Position numbers and translations under genes: made by a program. Positions 32,767 to 41,943 of a DNA stretch of 64,000 nucleotides are shown one piece after another (position 1 is the stretch's first letter; every line of letters starts with the position of its first letter). The stretch comes from an uncultured Paracoccaceae bacterium (GTDB taxonomy: Bacteria; Pseudomonadota; Alphaproteobacteria; Rhodobacterales; Rhodobacteraceae). The stretch spans positions 1 to 64,000 of the forward strand of contig CANLQK010000004.1 of assembly GCA_947493255.1 (NCBI GenBank). The letters are read 5' to 3'. A model generated the notes under the pieces. It did not search any database, was not told where the DNA came from, and worked only from the letters and a program-made list of their open reading frames with translations.

Positions 32767-33606
32767 TTACCGTCCACCTCGTGCCATAAACGCCAAGCGT
32801 TCAAATAGATGCACGTCCTGTTCGTTTTTCAACAATGCACCATGCAGTTTGGGAAGCGCCGATGCGCCGTCACGTTTAAGGTCCTCTGCGGTTAGGTCTT
32901 CGGCGAGCAGTAGTTTAAGCCAATCCAACACTTCTGACGTGGACGGTTTCTTCTTCAAACCTTGCTGGTCACGAATTTCGAAGAACTGGGTCAGGGCCGC
33001 GGTTAACAGGCTGTCCTTGATGCCGGGGTGGTGGACCTCAACAATCTTGCGCATGGTGTCCATGTCAGGAAACTGGATGTAGTGAAAGAAGCAGCGGCGC
33101 AAGAACGCGTCTGGCAGTTCTTTTTCATTGTTGGATGTAATGATCACGATGGGCCGTTGAATGGCTTTGACAGTTTCGCCTGTTTCGTAGACGTGAAACT
33201 CCATCCGGTCGAGTTCTTGTAGCAAGTCATTTGGGAATTCAATGTCGGCCTTGTCGATTTCGTCAATCAGCAACACAACACGACCTTGGGCTTCGAACGC
33301 TTGCCACAGTTTACCCTTCTTGATGTAGTTGGCGACGTCATTCACTTTTTCGTCACCAAGCTGGCTGTCACGTAGGCGCGAAACGGCGTCATATTCGTAT
33401 AAACCCTGCTGGGCTTTGGTCGTGGATTTGATGTGCCATTCGATCATTGGAAGGCCCAATGCGGCACTGACTTGGCGGGCCAGTTCAGTTTTTCCTGTAC
33501 CCGGTTCGCCCTTTACCAACAGTGGGCGTTCTAAAGTTACCGCAGCATTGACCGCGATTGTGAGGTCATCTGTTGCGACATAGGTTTCGGTGCCGGTAAA
33601 GCGCAT
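32767..33606 (-). CDS. MoxR-family AAA+ ATPase (CoxD-like)
   Basis: A 279-aa AAA+ ATPase of the MoxR group. Walker A is LVKGEPGTGKTELARQV near 35-50; Walker B LLIDEIDKADIEFPN near 110; sensor region IVIITSNNEKELPDAFLRRC. MoxR proteins work with VWA proteins to assemble or activate metal enzymes; the CoxE-like VWA gene at 28.8-30.0 kb on the same strand is the natural partner. It is monocistronic here, diverging from dksA with 192 bp between. Confidence 0.92.
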   Translation of the reverse strand: MRFTGTETYVATDDLTIAVNAAVTLERPLLVKGEPGTGKTELARQVSAALGLPMIEWHIKSTTKAQQGLYEYDAVSRLRDSQLGDEKVNDVANYIKKGKLWQAFEAQGRVVLLIDEIDKADIEFPNDLLQELDRMEFHVYETGETVKAIQRPIVIITSNNEKELPDAFLRRCFFHYIQFPDMDTMRKIVEVHHPGIKDSLLTAALTQFFEIRDQQGLKKKPSTSEVLDWLKLLLAEDLTAEDLKRDGASALPKLHGALLKNEQDVHLFERLAFMARGGR

Positions 33607-33798
33607 GGGTGTAGTGACCTTTCGTAGATAAATTTAGGGTGACGGTATCACGCGGGATTGTACCTTCAAGGGCGGAAAAAATGGGCAGGATCAGGGGGTG
33701 ACATGGAGCAGCGATGGTAGTAGATCAGGCGCAAAGGAAAGCGGGCGAAAGTCCTGTTTGCTTAAGGGTATGGGGTACCCGCGGACGAGGGAGCGAAT

Positions 33799-34221
33799 AT
33801 GAAATCCGAAGAAATTTTGCTGGACGACTACAAACCTGCTGATGATGAGCCGTTTATGAACGAACGGCAGGTGGAATATTTCCGCCGCAAGCTGCACGCA
33901 TGGCGGTCAGACATTCTTGAAGATAGCCGTGATACCATCGAAAGCATGAAAGACGGCACGCGCAACATTCCCGATGTTGCGGACCGTGCATCCGAAGAAA
34001 CCGACCGCGCGCTTGAGCTGCGCACACGGGACCGTGCTCGTAAATTGGTCGCCAAGATTGACGGTGCATTGCGCCGGATTGATGAAGGCGAATTTGGGTA
34101 TTGCAGCGTAACAGGCGAGCCGATTTCGTTGAAACGTCTGGATGCCCGCCCGATTGCAACGATGAGCCTTGAGGCGCAAGAACGTCACGAACGCCGCGAA
34201 AAAGTGCATCGCGACGATTAA
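33799..34221 (+). CDS. dksA: DksA-type RNA polymerase-binding protein, zinc cysteines mostly lost
   Basis: A 140-aa DksA homologue; with ppGpp this family adjusts transcription at rRNA and amino-acid promoters. The coiled-coil tip keeps DxxDxA (Asp59, Asp62, Ala64 in DVADRASEETDRALELRTRD). The zinc-finger region has one cysteine (Cys102 in YCSVTGEPI); the second, third and fourth ligands are Thr105, Ser and Ala (LDARPIATMSLEAQ). So it is a cysteine-poor DksA that should work without zinc. The ribosome site is GAGGGAGCGAAT. The FAD monooxygenase gene follows with no gap. Confidence 0.92.
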   Translation: MKSEEILLDDYKPADDEPFMNERQVEYFRRKLHAWRSDILEDSRDTIESMKDGTRNIPDVADRASEETDRALELRTRDRARKLVAKIDGALRRIDEGEFGYCSVTGEPISLKRLDARPIATMSLEAQERHERREKVHRDD

Positions 34222-35403
34222 GTGTCGGACAGTGTTATCCAAATTGATCGCGGCGGTTCCAATAGGGGGCGCCGCGTTTGCGTTGTGGGTGGGGGCATTG
34301 GCGGATTGACCGCTGCCCTAGCCTTTGCACGCAGTGGGGCGGACGTGACTGTGTTGGAACAGGCGCCAGAGTTTCGCGAAGTTGGGGCTGGTATTCAGAT
34401 CACCCCAAACGGTGCGCGCGCTTTGATCGCATTAGGGTTGGAGCCCCAGTTGCAAGAACTGGGGCTACAGGCCGTTGCGGTCCAACCTGTTGATGCGTTG
34501 AGTGGGATGGCTGTGACGCGGTTTGACCTGACATCGCAGTCACCGGCCTATCGTTTCTATCATCGCGCGTCGTTGGTCGCGATTTTAGGGGATGCGGCAC
34601 AGAATGCGGGGGCCACGGTTCGGTTTGGCGTTCGTGTGGAAGGGGTGACACCGCAAGGTTATGTGCAGACATCTGAAGGGTCGATAGAGGCGGATATTAT
34701 TGCCGGTGCGGATGGAATTCATTCGGTTTTACGGTCGCTTACCGGACACACGGCCACGGCAGAATTTACAGGGCAGGTTGCGTGGCGTTCGGTTGTGAGT
34801 GCAAAGAACATTGATCCCGTTGCCAGCATTTGGATGGCTCCGAAACGGCACGTTGTGACCTACCCGTTGGCGGAAGATGTTTTGAATATCGTTGCGGTGC
34901 AGGAACGCGATACATGGGCGGAGGAGGGGTGGCACCATGAAGATGCGCCCCAAAACCTACGCGCCGCGTTTGCGGACGCCTGCCCAGCATTGCAGGCCAT
35001 TTTGGCCCATGTAGAACGACCCCGACTTTGGGGGCTTTTCAGACACCCCGTTGCGGAGTGTTGGTCGCGTGGGAACATCGCCCTTTTAGGCGACGCAGCC
35101 CACCCAACCTTGCCGTTTTTGGCGCAAGGCGCGAATCTGGCAATTGAAGACGCATTTTTACTGTCAGTTGCCTGTGATCGGGAGAACGATATCTCAACAG
35201 GGTTAAAAACCTATGAAGGCTTGAGAAAACCCCGTGTTAAGCGGGCGATAGAGGCGGCGAATGCCAATGCCAAGAACTACCACCTGTCGGGTGTGCCACG
35301 TCGAGTGGCCCATATGGGGTTGAAAACATTGGGTGCTTTGGCGCCCAATGCCTTTATTGGTCGGATGGATTGGCTTTATGGGTACGATGTGACGGCCGAG
35401 TGA
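34222..35403 (+). CDS. FAD-dependent aromatic hydroxylase-like monooxygenase
   Basis: A 393-aa class-A flavoprotein monooxygenase. Rossmann GxGxxG is in VVGGGIGGLTAALAFARSGA, the DG motif in ADGIHSVLRSLTG and the GD motif in LLGDAAHPTLPFLAQGANLA. It resembles salicylate or 3-hydroxybenzoate hydroxylases; the substrate cannot be read. GTG start follows the dksA stop directly with no gap, so the two are co-transcribed. No aromatic catabolic genes are nearby. Confidence 0.85.
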   Translation: MSDSVIQIDRGGSNRGRRVCVVGGGIGGLTAALAFARSGADVTVLEQAPEFREVGAGIQITPNGARALIALGLEPQLQELGLQAVAVQPVDALSGMAVTRFDLTSQSPAYRFYHRASLVAILGDAAQNAGATVRFGVRVEGVTPQGYVQTSEGSIEADIIAGADGIHSVLRSLTGHTATAEFTGQVAWRSVVSAKNIDPVASIWMAPKRHVVTYPLAEDVLNIVAVQERDTWAEEGWHHEDAPQNLRAAFADACPALQAILAHVERPRLWGLFRHPVAECWSRGNIALLGDAAHPTLPFLAQGANLAIEDAFLLSVACDRENDISTGLKTYEGLRKPRVKRAIEAANANAKNYHLSGVPRRVAHMGLKTLGALAPNAFIGRMDWLYGYDVTAE

Positions 35404-35445
35404 CGCTGTTTGCGCAATGCGCAAAGACGCCCCACCCACCGTCCC

Positions 35446-36246
35446 TTATGCGTTTAGGTCGACCCAAACCGGGACGTGGTCGGATGGTTTTTCACGGCCC
35501 CGAACTTCGGATTCGATCCAGCAGTCGTTCAGCAGGTCAGCGCATTGATTTGACAGTAAGAAATGATCGATGCGGATGCCGTCGTTGCGGTTCCATGCGC
35601 CGGCTTGATAGTCCCAGAACGAATAATGTTCTGGGCCTTGGTGGCGGGCACGGAAGGCTTCGGTGAGACCGAGGTTCAAAAGGCGGCGAAATGCGGCGCG
35701 GCTGTCGGGGCGAAACAGAGCATCATCCACCCAAGCGGCAGGGCGCGCGGCATCTTCGGGTTGAGGAATTATGTTGTAATCTCCGGCCATTAGGAAGGGT
35801 TCTTCGAGTTCCATCAGCTCGAGCGCGCGTAGGCGTAACCGTTCCATCCAGCGGAGTTTGTAGTCGTATTTCGGGCCCGGTGCTGGGTTGCCGTTGGGTA
35901 GGTATAAGCCACAGACACGAATAGGTTTTTCCCCGATGACGGTGGCTTCGATATAGCGCGCTTCGATGTCGTCTTCGTTGTCACGCCCTGTGCCGGTTCC
36001 GCCAGGCAAGCCACGGGTGACATCTTCTAGCGGGAGTTTGGACAGAATCGCGACGCCGTTGAAAGATTTTTGTCCATGGGTTTCAACGGTATAGCCGAGG
36101 TTTTCAAAGTGTTCGCGCGGGAAGTTTTCGTCGACGGATTTGATTTCTTGGAGCAAGGCGACGTCGGGTTGTGACCCCTCTAACCATTCGGTGAGAGCGC
36201 CCATGCGGGCCTTGATACCGTTGATGTTGAATGTCGCGATTTTCAT
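35446..36246 (-). CDS. xth: Exodeoxyribonuclease III / AP endonuclease
   Basis: A 266-aa member of the ExoIII/AP endonuclease family, repairing abasic sites. Motifs: KIATFNINGIKARM, LLQEIKSVDENFP (Mg-binding Glu), GDYNIIPQPEDA, RIDHFLLS and SDHVPVWVDL. ATG 36246 has GGGGGCACAT upstream; a longer frame to 36345 would run through promoter repeats and was rejected. Converges with the monooxygenase gene. Confidence 0.95.
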   Translation of the reverse strand: MKIATFNINGIKARMGALTEWLEGSQPDVALLQEIKSVDENFPREHFENLGYTVETHGQKSFNGVAILSKLPLEDVTRGLPGGTGTGRDNEDDIEARYIEATVIGEKPIRVCGLYLPNGNPAPGPKYDYKLRWMERLRLRALELMELEEPFLMAGDYNIIPQPEDAARPAAWVDDALFRPDSRAAFRRLLNLGLTEAFRARHQGPEHYSFWDYQAGAWNRNDGIRIDHFLLSNQCADLLNDCWIESEVRGREKPSDHVPVWVDLNA

Positions 36247-36313
36247 ATGTGCCCCCGAAATATGCCCCATCGTTTTGACGGCTTGTAGGGCGGAAAACAA
36301 GCGTATGATTTGC

Positions 36314-36349
36314 GTACACAACCTGTACACATGCTGTATGTACATGTGT
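36314..36349. repeat. GTACA repeats and inverted repeat upstream of xth
   Basis: Three GTACA copies start at 36314, 36325 and 36340; the latter two overlap the inverted repeat ACACATG-N9-CATGTGT (36327-36349). They lie 70-100 bp upstream of the xth start, between xth and erpA. The pattern does not match the alphaproteobacterial LexA site. Confidence 0.35.
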
Positions 36350-36371
36350 GCAGATTAGGACGTGGGCGGGG

Positions 36372-36698
36372 TTACATCGAAAAGCTGGTACCGCAGCCAC
36401 ACGAGCTGGAGGCGTTGGGGTTTTCGATGACGAAACGTGCGCCGATGAGTTCTTCGGTGAAATCGATCACGGCGTCTGTCAGGAAGGGCAGCGAGACGCT
36501 GTCGATGACGACTTTTTCGCCATTGCCTTCGAGGATAAGATCGTCGTCTTTTGCCTCGTCCAGATCGATCTCATACTGAAAGCCTGAACAACCGCCGCCC
36601 TCGACTGCGATGCGCAGGGCCTTGCCGTCGTCGGCGGCGCCAATTTCAGCGAGGCGTTCGAACGCGCGAGAAGTGACTTTCGGGGGTAGGGTCAGCAT
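36372..36698 (-). CDS. erpA: Iron-sulfur cluster insertion protein (ErpA/IscA type)
   Basis: A 108-aa A-type iron-sulfur carrier. The three cluster cysteines are in EGGGCSGFQYE and near the end in SSSCGCGTSF. Size and shape fit ErpA. Precedes xth on the minus strand and diverges from dgt. Confidence 0.93.
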   Translation of the reverse strand: MLTLPPKVTSRAFERLAEIGAADDGKALRIAVEGGGCSGFQYEIDLDEAKDDDLILEGNGEKVVIDSVSLPFLTDAVIDFTEELIGARFVIENPNASSSCGCGTSFSM

Positions 36699-36795
36699 GG
36701 CTTTGGCCTATCGGTTGCATCTGTTTCGTAATATAGGGACGTGAATGAGGGGCGACAAGGCAGTGTCGTACCCGTCGGGACAGATGAGGCAGATC

Positions 36796-37932
36796 ATGGG
36801 TGCAGTTTTTGCATGTCACCCCACGCAAACGCGTGGGCGGTTGTATTCTGAGGATGAGAGTGAATTTCGGTCGCCCTTTCAGCGGGATCGGGACAGGATC
36901 ATTCATTCGAGCGCGTTTCGGCGACTTAAACACAAGACCCAAGTGTTTGTGGAACATGAGGGCGATTATTTTCGCACGCGGTTGACCCATTCCATTGAGG
37001 TGGCGCAGGTGGCGCGCACGATTGCAGGCACATTGGGGTTAAACGGAGAGCTGACCGAGGCTGTCGCATTGGCCCATGACCTTGGGCATACGCCGTTTGG
37101 ACATACAGGTGAGGATGCTTTGGCCGCGTTGATGGCACCCTATGGCGGGTTTGATCACAACGCGCAGGCTGTTCAGATTGTCACATCCTTAGAGCGCCAC
37201 TACGCGGAGTGGGATGGTTTGAACCTAACGTGGGAAACGTTGGAAGGGATCGCCAAACACAATGGTCCTGTGGGCGAACCTGTGCCCTATGCCTTGGAAA
37301 ATTATAACGCGCGTCATGATTTGGAGCTGCAAACCCACGCCAGTGCAGAGGCGCAAGTGGCGGCTTTGGCGGATGATGTGGCCTATAACCACCATGACAT
37401 TCACGATGGATTGCGTGCGGAATTGTTCAGCACCGATGATTTGTTGAGCCTGCCGATTGTTGGCGATTGTTTCCGCGAGGTGGATGCGAAGTATCCAGAT
37501 TTGGACAAGTATCGCCGCCGTCACGAGGCATTGCGCCGGTTCTTTGGGGTTCTGGTTGAGGATGTCATTGCGGTGAGCCGCGCGAATTTGACCGAGGTTG
37601 ATCCGCAGTCTTGCGCGGATGTGCGCAGTGCTGGGCGGATGATGGTGCAATTTTCACCTGAGCTGTGGGCGGATCTGAAAGTGGTTCGCAAGTTCTTGTT
37701 TACGCAGATGTATCGCGCGCCTTCGGTTGTGAAAATGCGCAAAGAAGTCACCCAAGTGGTTGAGGATTTGTTCCCATTGTTTATGGCACAGCCTGAACAT
37801 TTGCCCAAACAATGGCGCAAGGACGTCGCGGCCGCCGAGGGCGAGGTCGCGTTGGCGCGGATTGTGTCTGATTACATCAGCGGGATGACCGACCGGTTTG
37901 CACTGGAAACCCACAACCGGTTGGTTGGCTAG
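36796..37932 (+). CDS. dgt: dGTPase-like deoxynucleotide triphosphohydrolase
   Basis: A 378-aa HD-domain dNTP triphosphohydrolase. Metal site: LTHSIEVAQVARTIA with His, and VALAHDLGHTPFGHTGEDAL for HD. The region HSSAFRRLKHKTQVF is characteristic of the alphaproteobacterial Dgt-like group. ATG 36796 has GAGGCAGATC ahead; an in-frame start at 36745 lacks one. It converges on the COX1-like gene with 2 bp between the stops. Confidence 0.93.
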   Translation: MGAVFACHPTQTRGRLYSEDESEFRSPFQRDRDRIIHSSAFRRLKHKTQVFVEHEGDYFRTRLTHSIEVAQVARTIAGTLGLNGELTEAVALAHDLGHTPFGHTGEDALAALMAPYGGFDHNAQAVQIVTSLERHYAEWDGLNLTWETLEGIAKHNGPVGEPVPYALENYNARHDLELQTHASAEAQVAALADDVAYNHHDIHDGLRAELFSTDDLLSLPIVGDCFREVDAKYPDLDKYRRRHEALRRFFGVLVEDVIAVSRANLTEVDPQSCADVRSAGRMMVQFSPELWADLKVVRKFLFTQMYRAPSVVKMRKEVTQVVEDLFPLFMAQPEHLPKQWRKDVAAAEGEVALARIVSDYISGMTDRFALETHNRLVG

Positions 37933-37934
37933 TC

Positions 37935-39035
37935 CTATCGGGTTTGGCGACGGATGGCTGTGATAACCGTAAGGTAGATTGCCGCGAAGAAGATGACATT
38001 CGCCGAAACGGCCAGACTGTCTGCGGCAAAGGCGTTCGGGTAGTCGACATATCGTGCGGGCATGCCGTTTAGGCCCAGTTTGACCAGTAACGAGACCCAA
38101 AGGGTAATTGGTATTGCAATAGCGCCAACCGTGGCCGCTGTTGCCCAAGCGGGCAGGTCGGTGTTTCGATCATAAAGAATGAGCGCAGGCAGGGCAAAGA
38201 ACGCCATGCCAAGCGGAAAGACATAGGTTCCCGCGGGTTCTGCGATGGTGCCGTCTATGAAGCCTTGGGTCGCGATAATCAGCAATATAACCTGACCAAC
38301 CGAGGTGATGATGAGCCCTGACGTTAGGATCATGAGCCAGCTTGGCGCGGCATCGATCAGGCGAATGCTGGCGAAGGCGAGCAATGGAAAGACAGCGATG
38401 AGATAGGTTGGAGTGAGAAACGGGGTGCTGTTGTAGAAGATGATAGCGCCAACCAATATCGTTATTGGGACCAACAGAATGAACCCAATTACCGACAGCC
38501 AGCGAAATGATGGCAACGTTGCGACCATCGCGTAGGCCCCCAGAAACACCATTGCGCAAGACGGCAACATGAAGATTTTTGTGATGTCCCTTACTAGTGG
38601 GCCTAGCCAAAATTCGAAGGGCAGCAGGTCTAGTAGTGTGTTGAACATTGATTGGGGCTGCGTTGATAGCGGTGGGTACAGCACCCATCCAACGCCAGAT
38701 TGATCACCCGACGGGGCAGGTATGAGCGTGAGCGCCAAGACCGAGAGGATCACAAACGAAAAAAGGCAGCCGAGGCCGATGAACAACGCGGCCAATGGGG
38801 CGCCTTTTGTTCTGGCTGCGCTGGCCATGGTGGTTCCAAGCAGGGTGACACACAGGTAGCTAACGCTGGCGTGGAAGGTCGCGACAGCGCCGAACATATT
38901 GCCGTCTGGGTCGCCATCTGCTGTCTGGAAAAGGGGTGAGACGCCGGGGTAGGCCAGTTCGATCCGCATAAGGATTGCGGACATTGCAGCTAGCATTGCG
39001 GTTAGGGCTGTAAGAAAGAACAGGGTGCGTGTCAT
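37935..39035 (-). CDS. Truncated cytochrome oxidase subunit I (COX1) homologue, one histidine only
   Basis: A 366-aa integral membrane protein with about ten helices. It matches heme-copper oxidase subunit I at RIELAYPGV, near FHASVSY (His55, the place of the first heme ligand), GVGWVLYPPLS (115-124) and the C-terminal GMPARYVDYPNAFA (324-337; COX1 has GMPRRxPDYPDAFA). It is far shorter than COX1 (about 550) and has no other histidine: the GHPEV region reads FEFWLGPLVRDI and the HFHYV region reads AGTYVFPLGMAF. So heme a, heme a3 and CuB sites are absent, apart from His55. Start ATG 39035 was chosen over an upstream extension that is not membrane-like. Not an oxidase; a structural or assembly role is guesswork. 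Confidence 0.72.
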   Translation of the reverse strand: MTRTLFFLTALTAMLAAMSAILMRIELAYPGVSPLFQTADGDPDGNMFGAVATFHASVSYLCVTLLGTTMASAARTKGAPLAALFIGLGCLFSFVILSVLALTLIPAPSGDQSGVGWVLYPPLSTQPQSMFNTLLDLLPFEFWLGPLVRDITKIFMLPSCAMVFLGAYAMVATLPSFRWLSVIGFILLVPITILVGAIIFYNSTPFLTPTYLIAVFPLLAFASIRLIDAAPSWLMILTSGLIITSVGQVILLIIATQGFIDGTIAEPAGTYVFPLGMAFFALPALILYDRNTDLPAWATAATVGAIAIPITLWVSLLVKLGLNGMPARYVDYPNAFAADSLAVSANVIFFAAIYLTVITAIRRQTR

Positions 39036-39097
39036 GTAAGGCTCGTTGACGTCTGATATAACAGTGCTAAACGGACGCATCCGAGAAAGGAAGTGCC

Positions 39098-40834
39098 ATG
39101 AACCTGTTTGCCGATATCCGCGCGCTTGTAATTGACTGTTTGACTGAGATGACAACTGACGGGCTGCTGCCTGATGGGCTGTCGTTTGATAATGTTGCAG
39201 TTGAACCGCCACGTGATGCGGCCCATGGCGACATGGCGACCAATGCGGCGATGGTTTTGGCGAAACCTGCCAAAATGAAACCACGCGATATTGCAGATGC
39301 TTTGGCATCGCGGTTGGCAGCGGATGCGCGGGTTAACAGTGCAGATGTTGCAGGACCTGGTTTTTTGAATATGCGGTTGGATGCAGGTGTTTGGGCATCT
39401 GTTGTGCATAACGCGTTGACCAACGCCGATTTCGGTAAGTCCGATTTGGGGCAGGGCAAGCGGATGAACGTTGAATACGTCAGCGCCAACCCAACAGGGC
39501 CGTTGCATGTGGGCCACACGCGTGGGGCTGTGTTTGGCGATGCATTGGCGTCTTTGCTGGCGTATGCGGGCTATGACGTGACGCGCGAATATTACATCAA
39601 CGACGGCGGCGCGCAGGTCGATGTTTTGGCGCGGTCTGTCTATTTGCGCTACCTTGAGGCCCACGGCCAAGAGGTGACATTTGAAGATGGCACATACCCC
39701 GGCGATTACCTGATCAAAGCCGGTGAAGACCTGAAAGCCAAGGTGGGCGACGCCTATTTGGACAAGGGTGAAGAAGTTTGGCTGGAAGAGGTTCGTGAGT
39801 TCGCGACCGACGCGATGATGACGATGATCCGCGAGGATCTGGCGTCGATTGGCGTGAAGATGGATGTCTTTTATTCCGAGAAATCATTGTATGGCACGGG
39901 CCGGATTGAGGCCGCGATTAAGGACCTTGATGACAAAGGACTGATCTATCGTGGCACGCTGGAACCGCCAAAAGGCAAGCTGCCAGAAGACTGGGAAGCG
40001 CGCGAGCAGACGTTGTTTAAGTCGACCGACTATGGTGACGATGTGGACCGGCCTATTCAGAAATCTGATGGAGCGTGGACCTATTTCGCGCCAGACATCG
40101 CGTACCATTTTGATAAAGTTTCCAGAGACTTCGACGCCTTAATTGATGTGTTCGGGGCCGATCACGGTGGCTATGTTAAACGGATGAAGGCGGCTGTGGC
40201 TGCCCTGTCTGGCGACAGTGTTCCGCTTGATATTAAGCTGACGCAGTTGGTGAAGTTGTACAAAAACGGTGAGCCGTTCAAGATGTCCAAACGGGCGGGT
40301 ACGTTCATTATGTTGCGCGATTTGGTGGATGAGGTCGGGTCCGATGTGACGCGGTTCCATATGCTGACGCGTAAGAATGACGCGCCGCTCGATTTTGATT
40401 TCGACAAGGTCACCGAACAGTCCAAAGACAACCCTGTCTTCTACGTGCAATACGCCCATGCGCGGGTGCATTCGGTGCTGCGCAAAGCGTCAGAGGCGGG
40501 CATGGATCTGTCTGATCTGGCGGGTGCTGACCTGTCCTTGGCGACGCACGAGGCCGAGCTGGCGTTGGCCGCCAAGATGGCAGAATGGCCGCGTCTGGTG
40601 GAAATTGCCGCCAAAGGCCATGAGCCGCATCGCGTTGCGTTCTACCTGTATGACCTAGCTTCAGAACTGCATGCCTTGTGGAACCGTGGCAACGATGATG
40701 TGTCTTTGCGGTTCATCCAAGAGGATAACGTTGCGGCGTCACAGGCGAAAATCGCCCTAATCAAAGCTGTTTCCGTTGTAATTTCTCATGGTTTGTCTAT
40801 TCTGGGTGTCACACCAGCGGAAGAGATGCGCTAA
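39098..40834 (+). CDS. argS: Arginyl-tRNA synthetase
   Basis: A 578-aa class I synthetase. The HIGH motif is in [20 protein letters not shown] and KMSKRAG near residue 395. N-terminal additional domain and C-terminal anticodon-binding DALR domain ([20 protein letters not shown]) are present. Diverges from the COX1-like gene, 62 bp between starts. First gene of an argS - SPOR - nagZ - scpA - scpB run that is conserved in Rhodobacterales. Confidence 0.97.
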   Translation: MNLFADIRALVIDCLTEMTTDGLLPDGLSFDNVAVEPPRDAAHGDMATNAAMVLAKPAKMKPRDIADALASRLAADARVNSADVAGPGFLNMRLDAGVWASVVHNALTNADFGKSDLGQGKRMNVEYVSANPTGPLHVGHTRGAVFGDALASLLAYAGYDVTREYYINDGGAQVDVLARSVYLRYLEAHGQEVTFEDGTYPGDYLIKAGEDLKAKVGDAYLDKGEEVWLEEVREFATDAMMTMIREDLASIGVKMDVFYSEKSLYGTGRIEAAIKDLDDKGLIYRGTLEPPKGKLPEDWEAREQTLFKSTDYGDDVDRPIQKSDGAWTYFAPDIAYHFDKVSRDFDALIDVFGADHGGYVKRMKAAVAALSGDSVPLDIKLTQLVKLYKNGEPFKMSKRAGTFIMLRDLVDEVGSDVTRFHMLTRKNDAPLDFDFDKVTEQSKDNPVFYVQYAHARVHSVLRKASEAGMDLSDLAGADLSLATHEAELALAAKMAEWPRLVEIAAKGHEPHRVAFYLYDLASELHALWNRGNDDVSLRFIQEDNVAASQAKIALIKAVSVVISHGLSILGVTPAEEMR

Positions 40835-40902
40835 AGCGCACGCGTCTGGTTCGAGTAGGCAAGGCAGAAGACGGGACCTAAGTCCCGCGCAGCGAGGCGA
40901 GT

Positions 40903-41943
40903 ATGGCAGATTTTACGGCAGACCCGAATGGGTCCGGCGCATCGATTCCGGCAGGGAAGTTCGTTAACATTGCAGCGGCGGCTGTATCGGTCGCATTGAT
41001 TGGTGGGGTTGGCATCTGGGGCTATAAGCTTTTGATGCGCGATGTGACTGGCGTGCCGGTGGTGAAGGCGATTGTCGGTGAAATGCGCGTTGCCCCTGAA
41101 AACCCAGGTGGTGAGATTGCATCAAACATCGGGTTGTCGGTGAATTCTGTTCCCGCCGAAGGTGGTGCAGCAGAGCCAGAAGACCGTTTGGTATTGGCAC
41201 CAAGCAACGTAGCCCTTGAAGCCGAAGACCTAGAGGTCGTTCCGACAGCAGAAGCCGCCGAGCGTGCACCTGAACCTGAAGCGGTCGAGGTGGTTGAGGC
41301 CATTCCGGTGACCTTGTCAGAAGAAGAAACAACAGATGCCCCTGAAATCGTTGCGGCATTGACGACACCCGTGGACCCATCCACGCCGTTGACCGCGGCA
41401 GATGTGCTTGCCTTGGCGGACCAGATTGCTGCAGGGGCCGCGCCTTTGACCGATTTGGCTGCTGGTGAAACAGCACCAGTTGAGGTGGCGGTGAACGGTG
41501 TTTCCGTTGATCCAAATATTATTCCTGATGCTGTTCCCGGTGTTCGCCGGTCGCCGCGTCCGTCAGTGCGGCCAGCGGCCTTGCGCACGGTTTCGCCTGT
41601 TGCGACGCCAGCAGTTGCACAACCGACCGAGGTTACGACGACCCAAGCATCGACACCTGTAACAGGTGAGGTAACGACAGCAGCACTGCCAGTTGGCACC
41701 AAATTGGTGCAACTTGGTGCCTTTGACAGCCCTGATATTGCAGCATCCGAATGGCTGCGCCTGACAGGGCGGTTCCCAGATTTCTTTGACGGCAAAGATC
41801 AGGTGATCCAAGAGGCCACTTCGGGTGGGCGGACGTTCTTCCGGCTTCGGGCGATGGGTTTTGCAGACCTCAGCGATGCCCGTCGGTTCTGTTCTGCTAT
41901 GTCGGCTGAAGGTGCACCCTGTATCCCTGTCGTGGTGCGGTAA
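40903..41943 (+). CDS. SPOR-domain cell-division/envelope protein
   Basis: A 346-aa protein: short cytoplasmic start, one helix near 20-45 (FVNIAAAAVSVALIGGVGIW), a long Ala/Glu/Pro/Thr-rich linker (about 60-250) and a C-terminal SPOR domain (about 265-346: KLVQLGAFDSPDIAASEWLR; GRTFFRLRAMGFADLSDARR). SPOR domains bind denuded glycan at the division site. Its stop overlaps the nagZ start by one base, in agreement with a peptidoglycan role. Confidence 0.9.
   Translation: MADFTADPNGSGASIPAGKFVNIAAAAVSVALIGGVGIWGYKLLMRDVTGVPVVKAIVGEMRVAPENPGGEIASNIGLSVNSVPAEGGAAEPEDRLVLAPSNVALEAEDLEVVPTAEAAERAPEPEAVEVVEAIPVTLSEEETTDAPEIVAALTTPVDPSTPLTAADVLALADQIAAGAAPLTDLAAGETAPVEVAVNGVSVDPNIIPDAVPGVRRSPRPSVRPAALRTVSPVATPAVAQPTEVTTTQASTPVTGEVTTAALPVGTKLVQLGAFDSPDIAASEWLRLTGRFPDFFDGKDQVIQEATSGGRTFFRLRAMGFADLSDARRFCSAMSAEGAPCIPVVVR

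Noticed and set aside
35409..35425. Short palindrome TTTGCGCAATGCGCAAA between convergent genes
   Set aside because: Seven-bp arms without T runs; possibly a chance palindrome or a weak terminator.
39036..39308. 91-codon upstream extension of the COX1-like gene
   Set aside because: It is antisense to argS, hydrophilic, and inconsistent with the membrane protein that begins at ATG 39035.
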